Below are positions 1-8,136 of a stretch of DNA of 64,000 bases, piece by piece. Source of the stretch: Nocardia brasiliensis ATCC 700358 (GTDB taxonomy: Bacteria > Actinomycetota > Actinomycetes > Mycobacteriales > Mycobacteriaceae); the NCBI RefSeq assembly GCF_000250675.2, contig NC_018681.1:1860001-1924000 (forward strand). The letters are read 5' to 3'. The position numbers and the translations under genes are program-made. The notes beneath the pieces are model-generated. The model was not told the DNA's origin. It was given only the letters and a program-made list of their open reading frames with translations, and made no database searches. Position 1 is the first letter of the stretch, and every line of letters begins with the position of its first letter.

Positions 1-180
1 TCACGTGTGCTGGATCGGATCTCCGACGCGGATCTGGTTGCCCCGGCGACGTTTCCGTGGTCCGGCGAGGACAGCAAGTCCGTAGCGCACACCGTCGCCT
101 GGGTGAACGCCGAACTGATGAAGAACGCCGCGGAGATCGGGCAGTTGCGTCTGCTGCACGCGGCGCGCAACGGTCAGTGA
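1..180 (+). CDS. DinB-like protein, C-terminal fragment
   Basis: An open frame enters at the left edge and ends at a TGA at 178-180, so only the last 59 residues are visible. The tail (…WVNAELMKNAAEIGQLRLL…) has the pattern of the last helix of DinB/DUF664-type four-helix-bundle proteins, where a late helix carries a polar metal or thiol-cofactor contact. Family membership is inferred from this short tail only. The substrate is unknown. The next gene converges on it across 16 bases. Confidence 0.5.
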   Translation, partial: SRVLDRISDADLVAPATFPWSGEDSKSVAHTVAWVNAELMKNAAEIGQLRLLHAARNGQ

Positions 181-196
181 GGCAAGCGGTTTCGGC

Positions 197-805
197 TCAA
201 CCGTTGATCGTGAGGCCGGTGATCAATTGCTCGATCACCGCGTGGACGGCGGCGGTGTCTTCGGTGGATTCCGCTGAGTGCGCGAGGATTTGGGCCGCCT
301 CGTCCAAGGCGCCGACGATGATCAGGGCCAGCGGACGTACGGGTTGACGCCGGATGCGGCCCGCCGCGATGGCGCCCGCCAAGGCGTTCTCCACCCGGCC
401 GATCGTGTGCCGCAACTCGATCTCGCGCCAGAGGCGCCAGCCCAGCACCGCGGGTCCGTCCAACAGCGCGATGCGCCGTACCTCGGGCGCGGTCGACGCG
501 TTCAACCAGGCCAGGCAGCCGACGATCAAGCCGGCGATCGGGTCGTCGGACCGGGCCTCGGCCACCGCCGTGCCGATCACCTCGACCAGGCTGCGCTCGA
601 GATCCTCGAACACTGCCTCGAACAGATCGCGCTTCTCGCTGAACTGGTGATAGAGCGCGCCACGACTGACCCCCGCGGCCTCGGCTACCGCGACGGTGCT
701 CACCGCGCCGTATCCGAACTGGCCGAACAGTTCTCGCGCGGCACGGATCACCGCGGTGCGGGTGGCGGCCGAGCGTTCGGCCTGGGTTCGTCGGTCAGCG
801 TTCAT
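197..805 (-). CDS. TetR family transcriptional regulator
   Basis: A 202-residue protein with a typical TetR N-terminal helix-turn-helix (about residues 14-60: …RAARELFGQFGYGAVSTVAVAEAAG… then SRGALYHQF…K). The C-terminal ligand-binding half is helical and not diagnostic. The gene is divergent from a SnoaL-like gene, and the space between them holds an inverted repeat (869-889). It therefore probably represses itself and that neighbour. The ATG at 803-805 opens the HTH-bearing frame. The ligand cannot be read from the sequence. Confidence 0.9.
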   Translation of the reverse strand: MNADRRTQAERSAATRTAVIRAARELFGQFGYGAVSTVAVAEAAGVSRGALYHQFSEKRDLFEAVFEDLERSLVEVIGTAVAEARSDDPIAGLIVGCLAWLNASTAPEVRRIALLDGPAVLGWRLWREIELRHTIGRVENALAGAIAAGRIRRQPVRPLALIIVGALDEAAQILAHSAESTEDTAAVHAVIEQLITGLTING

Positions 806-868
806 GGCGACGTAGCAGTCTATCCACGCCTTCGCACCCCTTGACCGCGGCGCCCACCGTCGTGGAAC

Positions 869-889
869 ATACAGTCATCCTGTTTGTAT
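869..889. promoter_or_regulatory. Putative TetR operator (ATACAnnCA inverted repeat)
   Basis: A 21-bp palindrome, ATACA-NN-CA-NNN-TG-NN-TGTAT, lies in the 102-bp gap between the divergent TetR gene and the SnoaL-like gene. It is 18 bases upstream of the latter's ATG and abuts its ribosome-binding site (AGAAGGA). Length and symmetry suit a TetR dimer site. Assignment to the adjacent regulator is inference from position. Confidence 0.5.
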
Positions 890-907
890 CTTAGAAGGAT
901 TCGGATC

Positions 908-1303
908 ATGTCCGTTGGCACCAAGGATCTGTTCGAGCGCTACCACGCCTGCTGGGCCGATCGCGATCCCGACCGCATCGTCGAATTGCACACGCCCGAC
1001 TCGATTTTCCATCTGCACTCCGGGGGCAAGCCCGCGCACGGCCGGGCCGAGATCCGCGCCGCCGCCGCGGAAACCTTCGCCTTGGTCCCGGACCTGACCT
1101 TCCATCTGGTCAACCTGCGAGTCGGCGACGACTTCTGGGCGGTCCAGTGGAAGTTGTCGGGCACCTCGGTCACCGGCGCCGCCGTCGATGTGGACATCGC
1201 GGACGTGGTCTTCGTCGAGGACGGCGCGGTGCGCGAGAAGCACACCTACGTCGACGGCGTAGCCATGCAGGCCGCACTGGCCACCCCGGCCGACATCGCC
1301 TGA
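908..1303 (+). CDS. SnoaL-like (NTF2-fold) protein
   Basis: A 131-residue protein with the SnoaL/NTF2-like pattern: an N-terminal helix pair (KDLFERYHACWADRDPDRIVEL), then H-rich strands around HTPDSIFHLHSGG and the AHGRAEI segment. Such proteins are small cone-shaped enzymes or binding proteins (isomerases, hydrolases, polyketide cyclases); the reaction here is unknown. The ATG at 908 is preferred to the in-frame upstream extension because AGAAGGA lies just before it. Expression is probably controlled by the divergent TetR gene. Confidence 0.82.
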   Translation: MSVGTKDLFERYHACWADRDPDRIVELHTPDSIFHLHSGGKPAHGRAEIRAAAAETFALVPDLTFHLVNLRVGDDFWAVQWKLSGTSVTGAAVDVDIADVVFVEDGAVREKHTYVDGVAMQAALATPADIA

Positions 1304-1318
1304 CGAGCCCGAAAACCG

Positions 1319-1343
1319 AACCGCCGGAACATGTCCGGCGGTT
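1319..1343. terminator. Bidirectional hairpin terminator
   Basis: A perfect 10-bp stem (AACCGCCGGA / TCCGGCGGTT) with a 5-nt loop sits between the convergent SnoaL-like gene and the VOC-family gene. Placement fits termination from both sides. There is no long U-tract, as is usual in actinobacteria. Confidence 0.6.
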
Positions 1344-1347
1344 ACGG

Positions 1348-1755
1348 TCAGACTGACGGGTAGACGGCGATCTCGATGAGGTTTCCGTCCGGATCGCGGC
1401 AGTAGTGCGAGATCATCTCGCCCAGCGCTCCGGTTTTGCGGACCGGCCCGCTCACGATGCCGACACCGCAGGCGACGAGGTGGTCGTGCACCTCGTCGGC
1501 CGAGGCCGTGGTCACAAAGCAGAGGTCCTGCGCGCCCGCGGACTCCACGGCGGCCGTCGTCCAGGTCGGGTCCGCGGCCAGCGCACCGACCGGCCGCAGA
1601 TTCAGCTTCTGGTCGCCGAACCGCAGGGCGGTCCGCTCGCCGGGCCCGAACGTCTCCGCGCGCATGCCCAGTACCTCGACGTACCACCTCGCGGTTGCCG
1701 CGACATCGCGGCAGTTGATCACCACATGATCAATTCGATCGATGCTGAGCCCCAT
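1348..1755 (-). CDS. VOC (glyoxalase/bleomycin-resistance) family protein
   Basis: A 135-residue protein with the paired beta-alpha-beta-beta-beta pattern of the vicinal oxygen chelate fold: IDHVVINCRDVAATARWYVEVLGM at the start and DPDGNLIEIAVYP at the end. Likely metal ligands are the His in the first strand and the Glu in NLIEI, as in glyoxalase-like enzymes of the STM3117/GLOD5 type. The substrate is unknown. The gene converges with the SnoaL-like gene and is divergent from the amine oxidase. The start (ATG at 1753-1755) fits the N-terminus of the family. Confidence 0.85.
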   Translation of the reverse strand: MGLSIDRIDHVVINCRDVAATARWYVEVLGMRAETFGPGERTALRFGDQKLNLRPVGALAADPTWTTAAVESAGAQDLCFVTTASADEVHDHLVACGVGIVSGPVRKTGALGEMISHYCRDPDGNLIEIAVYPSV

Positions 1756-1888
1756 GATCAGAACAGTAGCGAATCGCCCGCGCTACCGGCCTCGGCCGCG
1801 GGATCCGCCGGCTGCTGCGCGGTGTCCGGTACCGTCTGCGGCCGTTGCGCTGAACTGGGCTCTGCCCTCGCACCGGGGAGGATCGGGG

Positions 1889-3628
1889 ATGTCGAACGGC
1901 GGGGTGTCCCGACGCGGTCTGCTGGGTACGGCGCTCGGCGCAGGTGCGCTGGCGGCGACGGCGTGTGCGCCCGCCGCCCCCGTCGGCGACCGAACACAAA
2001 GCGAATGGCTGGCCAGGCAGCTGCTCGGGGTCGGCGCGAACGGGACGGATCTCACGCTGACGTATTTGAGGACCCTCATCGATACCGGTCTTCCGGCTAC
2101 GGATCGGCGCAAGCGCATCATCGTCGTCGGTGCCGGCCCGGCGGGGTTGAGTGCCGCGAACCTGCTCGCCGCGGCCGGTCATCAGGTGACGGTGTTGGAG
2201 GCCAACGGCAATCGGGTCGGCGGCCGGGTCAAGACGTTTCGCGGTATTTTCACCGATCCTGCCCTCTACGCCGAGGGCGGAGCGATGCGGCTGTCCAGCG
2301 CGCAGCCGTTGGCGCTGGCGCTGGCCGACAAGTTCGGCTTGCCGCGCAGGCCGTTCTACAGCGCCGACGTGCATCCGGACACCCCTACGCCTGCCACGCC
2401 GCCGGTTGTCTACCGCTCCTTCACCGGTGCGGAGTGGTCCAATGGGCCCGTAATGCCCTACGTGCCACCGGCTCCGGCGGGTCGCGGGCTGATCAAGGTG
2501 AACGGACGCGTCGTGTCGCGCGGCGACTACGCCGCGAACCCCGGCGCGGTGCACGCGGGTTTCGGCTGTGCGCTGTCCACGGCCAGCAACGTCGCTCTCG
2601 ATGCCGAACTGCGCAAAGACTCTGTGCGGCAGAGTGGTTCGATCGAGCGGCAGGTCGAAGGCTGGACCGACCTACTGCGTACCTACGAAAACCTTTCTCT
2701 GCGTGACTATCTGCGCGAGCAGGGCTGGCCCAAAGCGCGGATCGATGCGGTCGGCACCTTGGAGAACCTGACCGCTCGGCTGGGGTACAGCGTCGTCTTC
2801 CCACTGGTCGACCACACCCTGATTCCGGCCGGCGCCACCTACTGGGAACTGGCGGGCGGCATGTCGACGCTCACCGACGCGCTGGCCAGGCAGCTGGGAC
2901 CGGCGGTCCTGCTGGGCAAGCGCATGACCGGGCTGGAGCAGACCGAGCACGGCGTGCGGATCCGGACCACCGCGGAAGCCGGCGACGAGACCTCCGACGG
3001 CCGGCCGATCGACCCGGTCGAGTCGTTCGAGGCGGACTACGCGATCGTGGCGATCCCGTTCACCGCGGCGCGCTTCTGCACGTTCGACCCGCCGTTGAGT
3101 TACGCCAAGCGCCGGGCGATCATCGAACTGCAGCACGACTCGGCGACAAAAGTGTTGCTGGAGTTCAAGAGCCGTTTCTGGGAGCAGGGACCGGCCGGCT
3201 TCCGCGGCGGTCGCTGCGTCAGTGATTCGCCGAACCGGTGCACGTATTTCCCGTCGCACGTGCAGGATTCCGACGGCGGCGTGGTGCTGGCCGCCTACAC
3301 CTTCGCCGACGATGCGATGCGCTGGGACGCGCTCACCGAGGGGGAGCGCATCCACTTCGCCCTGGCCGGGCTGCGTGACCTGTTCGGCGCCCGGGTCGAT
3401 GCCGAATTCACCGGCGTCGGCATCACCCAGAGCTGGGCGCGCGCCCGCTACGCGCTCGGCGAAGCGGCCATCCCGGCGCCCGGCCAGCTGCACGAGCATC
3501 ATCTCGCCACCCGATCGATCGAGGGCCGAGTGCATTTCGCCGGTGACCACACCAGCCTCAACACCGCGTGGATCGAAGGCGCGCTGGAAAGCGGTGTCCG
3601 CAGCGCGCTCGAGGTCCACCAGCGCTGA
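1889..3628 (+). CDS. Tat-exported FAD-dependent amine / L-amino-acid oxidase
   Basis: A 579-residue flavoprotein. The N-terminus reads SRRGLLG followed by a hydrophobic stretch ending LAATAC, a twin-arginine signal with a probable lipobox, so the mature enzyme is likely an exported lipoprotein. The FAD-binding Rossmann motif is clear (VVGAGPAGLSAANLLAAAG…VTVLEA…GGRV, about residues 75-115). The C-terminal flavin-contact motif is VHFAGDHTSLNTAWIEGALESG. This places it in the monoamine oxidase / L-amino-acid oxidase family, which oxidises amines or amino acids to imines with H2O2 release. The ATG at 1889 is chosen because the Tat signal begins there, after a GGGGAGGA-like site; a longer in-frame extension to 1742 has no signal logic. 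The substrate cannot be assigned. Confidence 0.88.
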   Translation: MSNGGVSRRGLLGTALGAGALAATACAPAAPVGDRTQSEWLARQLLGVGANGTDLTLTYLRTLIDTGLPATDRRKRIIVVGAGPAGLSAANLLAAAGHQVTVLEANGNRVGGRVKTFRGIFTDPALYAEGGAMRLSSAQPLALALADKFGLPRRPFYSADVHPDTPTPATPPVVYRSFTGAEWSNGPVMPYVPPAPAGRGLIKVNGRVVSRGDYAANPGAVHAGFGCALSTASNVALDAELRKDSVRQSGSIERQVEGWTDLLRTYENLSLRDYLREQGWPKARIDAVGTLENLTARLGYSVVFPLVDHTLIPAGATYWELAGGMSTLTDALARQLGPAVLLGKRMTGLEQTEHGVRIRTTAEAGDETSDGRPIDPVESFEADYAIVAIPFTAARFCTFDPPLSYAKRRAIIELQHDSATKVLLEFKSRFWEQGPAGFRGGRCVSDSPNRCTYFPSHVQDSDGGVVLAAYTFADDAMRWDALTEGERIHFALAGLRDLFGARVDAEFTGVGITQSWARARYALGEAAIPAPGQLHEHHLATRSIEGRVHFAGDHTSLNTAWIEGALESGVRSALEVHQR

Positions 3629-3644
3629 GCCGCAACCGGTTTCG

Positions 3645-4064
3645 TCAGCTCGGCGCGATATCGGCGACGAACAGTCGCAGCCGCTTGCCTGTGATCGCGT
3701 GGACGAGCCCGGTCTCCGTGCGCGGCACCAGCGGCAAACGCGCGACCGTATCGCTGTCGACGATGCGCGGGTTGACGAGCCGGATCGACCGGCCGCGGCG
3801 GCGCAACTGCGCGTCGCCCGCGGCGAGCACGTTGCGCGCCCAGTCGGTGGTTCCGTGCCCGAGCACGACGCCCAGTCCGCCGTCGAAACTGAACGTGTTG
3901 ACCGGCGTCTCATAGGGTTTGCCCGACTTGCGTCCCCGGTGTTCGATCACCGCGAACGTCGGGAGGTAGCGCGATAGGCGACGGGCGACCGGGTTCATGT
4001 ACCGGCTCTGCCAGCGGCCGAACCAGGTGGGAAAGAACTGCGGGCCACGATCTGCCTGAGTCAT
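3645..4064 (-). CDS. Deazaflavin (F420)-dependent nitroreductase-family protein
   Basis: A 139-residue protein of the DDN/F420-dependent oxidoreductase type. The core motif is FAVIEHRGRKSGKPYETPVNTF, followed by …GTTDWARNVLAAGDAQLR…, a pattern typical of this split-beta-barrel family in mycobacteria and nocardiae. These proteins bind F420 or other cofactors and reduce quinones or nitro compounds; the native substrate is unknown. The start at 4064 follows a strong GGAGG site. An in-frame extension to 4112 is less likely. The gene converges with the amine oxidase gene. Confidence 0.85.
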   Translation of the reverse strand: MTQADRGPQFFPTWFGRWQSRYMNPVARRLSRYLPTFAVIEHRGRKSGKPYETPVNTFSFDGGLGVVLGHGTTDWARNVLAAGDAQLRRRGRSIRLVNPRIVDSDTVARLPLVPRTETGLVHAITGKRLRLFVADIAPS

Positions 4065-4239
4065 GCGTCCTCCGTGTACATTCGGCCGCGAACGAACGGT
4101 GCGCGGGCACACCGTCGCAGACGAGCTTAGAAAGCGCGCGGCCGCGCCGCATCCGACTCAGGGCGGACTCGGGTGAAGCTGGGGTGACCTCGTCTGATTT
4201 CCGCCAGCATTTCGCCCCGGCCCTCGTAACGTCGACATC

Positions 4240-4656
4240 GTGTCAGAGACCAGCAAGACCATCGTGCAGCACGCGTGGAAAGCGTTCGCCTCCCACGACT
4301 TCGACCGGATCGCCGCGTTCTTCACCGCGGACGCGGAATGGCTCGCCCAGGCGGACAACGCCACCGCCGTCTTCTTGAACGGCCCGAGCCACATGGTCGG
4401 CCGCGACTGCATCGCCGACTTCATCGCCAACGGCTTTCCGAAGCTCTTCGCGAAGGACGTCTCGATCGTTTTCCGCGGTTTCTACGCCGACGGTGATCGG
4501 GTGACGGTGGAGGAGACCATGACCGCCACCCTCGCGAACGGGAACGCCTACGAGAACGACTACTGCTTCGTCTTCGAACTCCGCGACGGCCTGATCCACC
4601 GCGTGCGCGAGTACATGGACACCGCCCGCGGCCACCGCATGGTGTTCGCCGGCTGA
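4240..4656 (+). CDS. SnoaL-like (NTF2-fold) protein
   Basis: A 138-residue protein with the SnoaL/ketosteroid-isomerase-like pattern (VQHAWKAFASHDFDRIAAFFTADAEWLAQ…; DYCFVFELRDGLIHRVREYMDT…). The GTG at 4240 lies 7 nt after TAACGT and has no Shine-Dalgarno sequence, so the mRNA is probably leaderless. It is not a close copy of the SnoaL-like gene at 908. The reaction is unknown. Confidence 0.83.
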   Translation: MSETSKTIVQHAWKAFASHDFDRIAAFFTADAEWLAQADNATAVFLNGPSHMVGRDCIADFIANGFPKLFAKDVSIVFRGFYADGDRVTVEETMTATLANGNAYENDYCFVFELRDGLIHRVREYMDTARGHRMVFAG

Positions 4657-4665
4657 TATCCGCAG

Positions 4666-4685
4666 GCCGGGCGTGCGCGCCCGGC
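4666..4685. terminator. Hairpin terminator between convergent genes
   Basis: A perfect 8-bp GC stem (GCCGGGCG / CGCCCGGC) with a 4-nt loop fills the gap between the SnoaL-like gene and the convergent TetR gene. Confidence 0.5.
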
Positions 4686-5306
4686 TCAGCGTTCCTTCGG
4701 CGGCCACCAGGCGCCCATGCCGAGGGCGATCAGGCGCATCTGTTGCACGGTGCGGTCGACGAGCAGTTCTTGTTCGCGCGCCGGTGCCGAGATATACGCG
4801 GCGATACCGTCGGAGACCGTGGCGACCAGCAGGTCGGCGGCGATCTCCAGATCCGCGGGGGACCAGGAGTCCAGCGCGCGGATGCGGGAGAGGTCGGCGA
4901 CGAGTTCCCGCACGATCAACTGGATCTCCAGCGCAATGGATTTGCGCAGCGCCGCCGATCCGCCGTGGCGCTCCCTGGTGAGGAAGCCGAACAGTTCCCG
5001 CTTGGGGTCGACCTGCGCGAACACGAAGCGCACGGTGTCGGCGAGGCTGGCCTCGGGATTGCGGCGCACCTCACGCAGCGCGAGCCGCAGAGCGGTGATC
5101 CCGTCGTCGACCAGTGTCGCGCCGAGATCATCGAGCGAGGCGAAGTGCCGGTAGAAGGCGGTCGGCACGATGCCCGCGGAACGGGCGATCTCACGCAGGC
5201 TGAGCGCGGCGAAGCCCCGATCGGCGGCCAACGCCAGGGTGCCGTCCATGAGGGCCTGTCGCGTGCGCTCCTTGCGCTCGCCTCGGGTTGCTGACTGCTC
5301 GCTCAT
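4686..5306 (-). CDS. TetR regulator, DesT-like, of the desaturase operon
   Basis: A 206-residue TetR protein. The HTH region (LAADRGFAALSLREIARSAG, then IVPTAFYRHFASLDDLG) closely resembles, from memory, that of DesT, the Pseudomonas acyl-CoA-sensing repressor of the desCB oxidoreductase/desaturase genes. The divergent neighbours here are the same pair of enzymes. It therefore probably senses acyl-CoA saturation and controls membrane fluidity; this is inference. The start is placed at the ATG at 5306: TATGCT lies 7 nt upstream, fitting a leaderless mRNA, while further in-frame ATGs extend to 5342. Confidence 0.85.
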   Translation of the reverse strand: MSEQSATRGERKERTRQALMDGTLALAADRGFAALSLREIARSAGIVPTAFYRHFASLDDLGATLVDDGITALRLALREVRRNPEASLADTVRFVFAQVDPKRELFGFLTRERHGGSAALRKSIALEIQLIVRELVADLSRIRALDSWSPADLEIAADLLVATVSDGIAAYISAPAREQELLVDRTVQQMRLIALGMGAWWPPKER

Positions 5307-5412
5307 CACGGTGAGCATACATCCGTTCACCATTCCACTCATCCAAAGATGTTGTTCGGGTCACATGTTTTGCCGGTTGACACCCGACCCCTGCTATCGG
5401 TCACACTAGTTG

Positions 5413-5430
5413 AGTGTACAGACGTGCACT
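5413..5430. promoter_or_regulatory. Putative DesT-type operator
   Basis: The palindrome AGTG-N-AC-N4-GT-N-CACT lies between the TetR gene and the ferredoxin reductase gene. As recalled, Pseudomonas DesT sites have half-sites of the form AGTGAAC…GTTnACT, which this matches well. A second inverted repeat, ACACT-N5-AGTGT (5403-5417), overlaps it. A TTGACA at 5377-5382 may be the -35 box of the enzyme operon, which would put the palindrome just downstream of the promoter. Confidence 0.55.
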
Positions 5431-5510
5431 GAAATTGGAACGCAACGTCGCGGGACCTGCGCCACACACAGCCCGGCGGTAGGACCCCGACGCAGAGGTA
5501 CGGAGAACGA

Positions 5511-6626
5511 ATGGTGGATCTCATCAATCTGGTGCAGACCCTGACCACGCCGCATCCGCTGGACCGGTACCTGGAACTGGTGCGTCCCACGCTGACCGCG
5601 CGGGAGATGCGCGCCGAGATCGTCCACGTCGACCGGTCGGTGCCCGGCTCGGTGACGCTCACCCTGCGTCCGACCCGCCAGTGGCAGGGTCATGCCGCGG
5701 GCCAGTATGTGCAGATCGGTGTCGTGATCAACGGCGTCCGGCATACCCGCTGCTATTCGCCGGTCGGCCCGGCGGTCGGCCGGGGCAAGCAGGTGCAGCT
5801 CACCGTCAAGGCCCATCCCGAGGGTTTGGTGTCGCAGTATCTGCACCGCAACGCCCGGCCCGGACTGGTGGTCGACCTCGAGCCCGCCGCGGGGACGTTC
5901 CGGCTGCCCGACCAGCGACCCGACCGGGTGCTCCTGATCAGCGGCGGCAGCGGTATCACGCCCGTGCTGTCGATGCTGCGCACCCTGGCCGCCGAGGACT
6001 ATCCGGGCGAGGTCGTGTTCCTGCACTACGCGAAGTCGCCCGAGGTGGTGCCGCATCGCGCCGAACTCGACGCGATCGGGCAGCGGCACAAGAACTTCCG
6101 CATCGAACTGCGGCATCCGTGGCGGTCCGACACGAGCAACGTGAACCGCAAGGCCCCGTGGGTCGACGTGGCCACCGCGGCCGCCAGTGGGTATTTCGAC
6201 TACGACGAACTGGAACGGGTGGCGCCGTGGTTCGCCGACGCGGAAACCTTTGTCTGCGGCCCGCAGTCGCTGATGGACGCGGTGCGCAAGATCTACGAGG
6301 CCGAACAGCTCGACCATCGGCTGCACAGCGAGGAATTCACGATTTCCCTCGCCCCGGTGGATGCCGAAGATGCTTACGGCACAGTGAGTTTCGCCGCCAC
6401 CGGCGTGACCGCGGACAACAACGGCGCCACCCTGCTGGAACAGGCCGAAACAGCGGGTCTCACCCCCGAATACGGCTGCCGGATGGGAATCTGCTTCTCC
6501 TGCACGGCCGTTCGCCGTTCCGGTTGCACCCGCAACCTGCGCACCGGCGAGACCGACAGTGACCCGGATCAGCCCATCCAGCTCTGCATCAACGCCCCCG
6601 TGGGCGACGTCGAGATCGACATCTGA
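5511..6626 (+). CDS. Ferredoxin reductase-type electron donor for acyl-CoA desaturase
   Basis: A 371-residue protein with three modules: an FAD-binding barrel (RCYSPVG, about residue 80), an NAD(P)H-binding domain (LLISGGSGITPVLSMLRTL; FVCGPQSLMDAV) and a C-terminal plant-type 2Fe-2S domain (YGCRMGICFSCTA… with a later Cys in IQLCINAP). This is the layout of M. tuberculosis Rv3230c and Pseudomonas DesC, which pass electrons from NADPH to a membrane delta-9 acyl-CoA desaturase. The desaturase gene follows after 20 bases with its own AAGAGGAG site, so the two are co-transcribed. The divergent TetR probably represses the operon. Confidence 0.92.
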   Translation: MVDLINLVQTLTTPHPLDRYLELVRPTLTAREMRAEIVHVDRSVPGSVTLTLRPTRQWQGHAAGQYVQIGVVINGVRHTRCYSPVGPAVGRGKQVQLTVKAHPEGLVSQYLHRNARPGLVVDLEPAAGTFRLPDQRPDRVLLISGGSGITPVLSMLRTLAAEDYPGEVVFLHYAKSPEVVPHRAELDAIGQRHKNFRIELRHPWRSDTSNVNRKAPWVDVATAAASGYFDYDELERVAPWFADAETFVCGPQSLMDAVRKIYEAEQLDHRLHSEEFTISLAPVDAEDAYGTVSFAATGVTADNNGATLLEQAETAGLTPEYGCRMGICFSCTAVRRSGCTRNLRTGETDSDPDQPIQLCINAPVGDVEIDI

Positions 6627-6646
6627 CCGAACAAGAGGAGCAATCG

Positions 6647-7795
6647 ATGACCATCCTCACCGAAACCAAAGACGGCCCCCTGGTCCTGAGCCCCGATCAG
6701 GTCGAAGAGCTCGGCCGGGCGCTGGACGAACTGCGCGCCGAGGTCGTAGCGGATCTGGGCGAGCGCGACCGCGAATATCTGTACTCGATCATCAAGGCGC
6801 AGCGCGGTTTCGAGATCGCGGGCCGCGGCCTGATGTATCTCGGCTTCCTGCCGCCGTTCTGGCTGGCCGCCGTCGCCGCGCTGAGTGTGTCGAAGATCCT
6901 GGACAACATGGAGATCGGCCACAACGTCATGCATGGCCAGTACGACTGGATGCGCGAACCCGGCGTGAATTCCCGTGTCTTCGAATGGGATACCGTCTGC
7001 CCGGCGGACCAGTGGAAGCATTCGCACAACTATCTGCACCACACCTACACCAACATCCACAACAAGGACCGCGACATCGGCTACAGCATCCTGCGGATGG
7101 ACGAGGCCCAGTCGTGGAACGTGCTGCGCCTGGGCCAGCCGCTCTATGCCTTCGCGCTGATGGTGCTGTTCGAGTGGGGCGTGATGGGGCACGACCTCGA
7201 GGTCGAGAACATCGTCGCGGGCAAGCGGAAGTGGTCCGACATCAAGAAATTGGTGAAGGGTCAGTGGCGCAAGGCCGGCAAGCAGGTGCTCAAGGACTAC
7301 GTGATCTTCCCGGCGCTGAGCGGCCCGCTGTTCTTCAGCACGCTCGCGGGCAACGTGACCGCCAACCTGGTGCGCAACCTGTGGGCCTTCTCGATCATCT
7401 TCTGCGGCCATTTCCCCACCGGCGTACAGACGTTCACCGAGGAGGAGACCGCCGACGAGACCCGCGGCGAGTGGTACGTGCGGCAGATGCTCGGCTCGGC
7501 CAACATCACCGGCAGCAAACTGTTCCACATCATGTCCGGCAACCTGTCGCACCAGATCGAACACCACCTGTTCCCGGACCTGCCCGCCGCGCGCTATCCG
7601 GAGATGGCGCCGGCGGTCCGGGCTTTGTGTGAAAAGTACGGATTGCCGTACAACACCGGCCCGCTCGGCAAGCAGATCGGCTCGGTGTGGCTGAAAATTT
7701 TCAAGCTCGCACTGCCGCCCAGCTTGGTCAAGAGCGAGCCCTCTCCCGGTGTTATCGTGATGCGTCAGCGAAAGGCAAGCGAAGTGGGCGTGTGA
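6647..7795 (+). CDS. DesA3-like membrane acyl-CoA delta-9 desaturase
   Basis: A 382-residue integral membrane desaturase. All three histidine boxes of the di-iron site are visible: GHNVMH (about 91-96), KHSHNYLHH (about 124-132) and HQIEHHLFPDLP near the C-terminus. Hydrophobic stretches lie between them. The sequence resembles mycobacterial DesA3 (Rv3229c), which makes oleic acid from stearoyl-CoA. The reductase immediately upstream is its expected electron donor. Expression is probably set by the DesT-like TetR. A small gene starts directly after the stop codon. Confidence 0.93.
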   Translation: MTILTETKDGPLVLSPDQVEELGRALDELRAEVVADLGERDREYLYSIIKAQRGFEIAGRGLMYLGFLPPFWLAAVAALSVSKILDNMEIGHNVMHGQYDWMREPGVNSRVFEWDTVCPADQWKHSHNYLHHTYTNIHNKDRDIGYSILRMDEAQSWNVLRLGQPLYAFALMVLFEWGVMGHDLEVENIVAGKRKWSDIKKLVKGQWRKAGKQVLKDYVIFPALSGPLFFSTLAGNVTANLVRNLWAFSIIFCGHFPTGVQTFTEEETADETRGEWYVRQMLGSANITGSKLFHIMSGNLSHQIEHHLFPDLPAARYPEMAPAVRALCEKYGLPYNTGPLGKQIGSVWLKIFKLALPPSLVKSEPSPGVIVMRQRKASEVGV

Positions 7796-8119
7796 ATGAT
7801 TGGGAAATTCGAAAGCAACAAGGACCTCATTCAAGAATTGACGTCCTCGGGTGCGAAGCATGTCGGCAATATCGCGAGCATCATCGCGGGCACGGTCGCG
7901 GAGGTCACCAAGGAGATCGGTGAGTGGATCACCGACGGGATCGAGATGCGCGAGGCCGCCGTGGCCGCCCGCCGGGACGCGGCGGCACAGCGCGATCTCG
8001 ATCTCGACGATGATCTCGCGCCGCCGGCGACCGAGCCGGTGGTGAAAGAGCCGGTGGCGACCGAGGCGCCCTATGTGGACGCCGAGGTGGTCGAGCCGGA
8101 GCCCGGCGAGACGCGCTGA
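7796..8119 (+). CDS. Small protein of the desaturase operon, function unknown
   Basis: A 107-residue protein whose ATG follows the desaturase TGA with no gap, so it is almost certainly translationally coupled. The first 55 residues form a probable amphipathic helical region (IASIIAGTVAEVTKEIGEWITDGIEMREAA). The C-terminal half is acidic and low in complexity (DLDLDDDLAPP… EPEPGETR). No family was recognised. Coupling suggests a role with the desaturase complex, such as an accessory or stability factor, but this is inference. Confidence 0.75.
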   Translation: MIGKFESNKDLIQELTSSGAKHVGNIASIIAGTVAEVTKEIGEWITDGIEMREAAVAARRDAAAQRDLDLDDDLAPPATEPVVKEPVATEAPYVDAEVVEPEPGETR

Positions 8120-8136
8120 TCAGTCCGGCGCGCTGA

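Noticed and set aside
2672..3913. 413-codon minus-strand frame under the amine oxidase
   Set aside because: Shadow; the plus strand has Tat, FAD and C-terminal flavin motifs.
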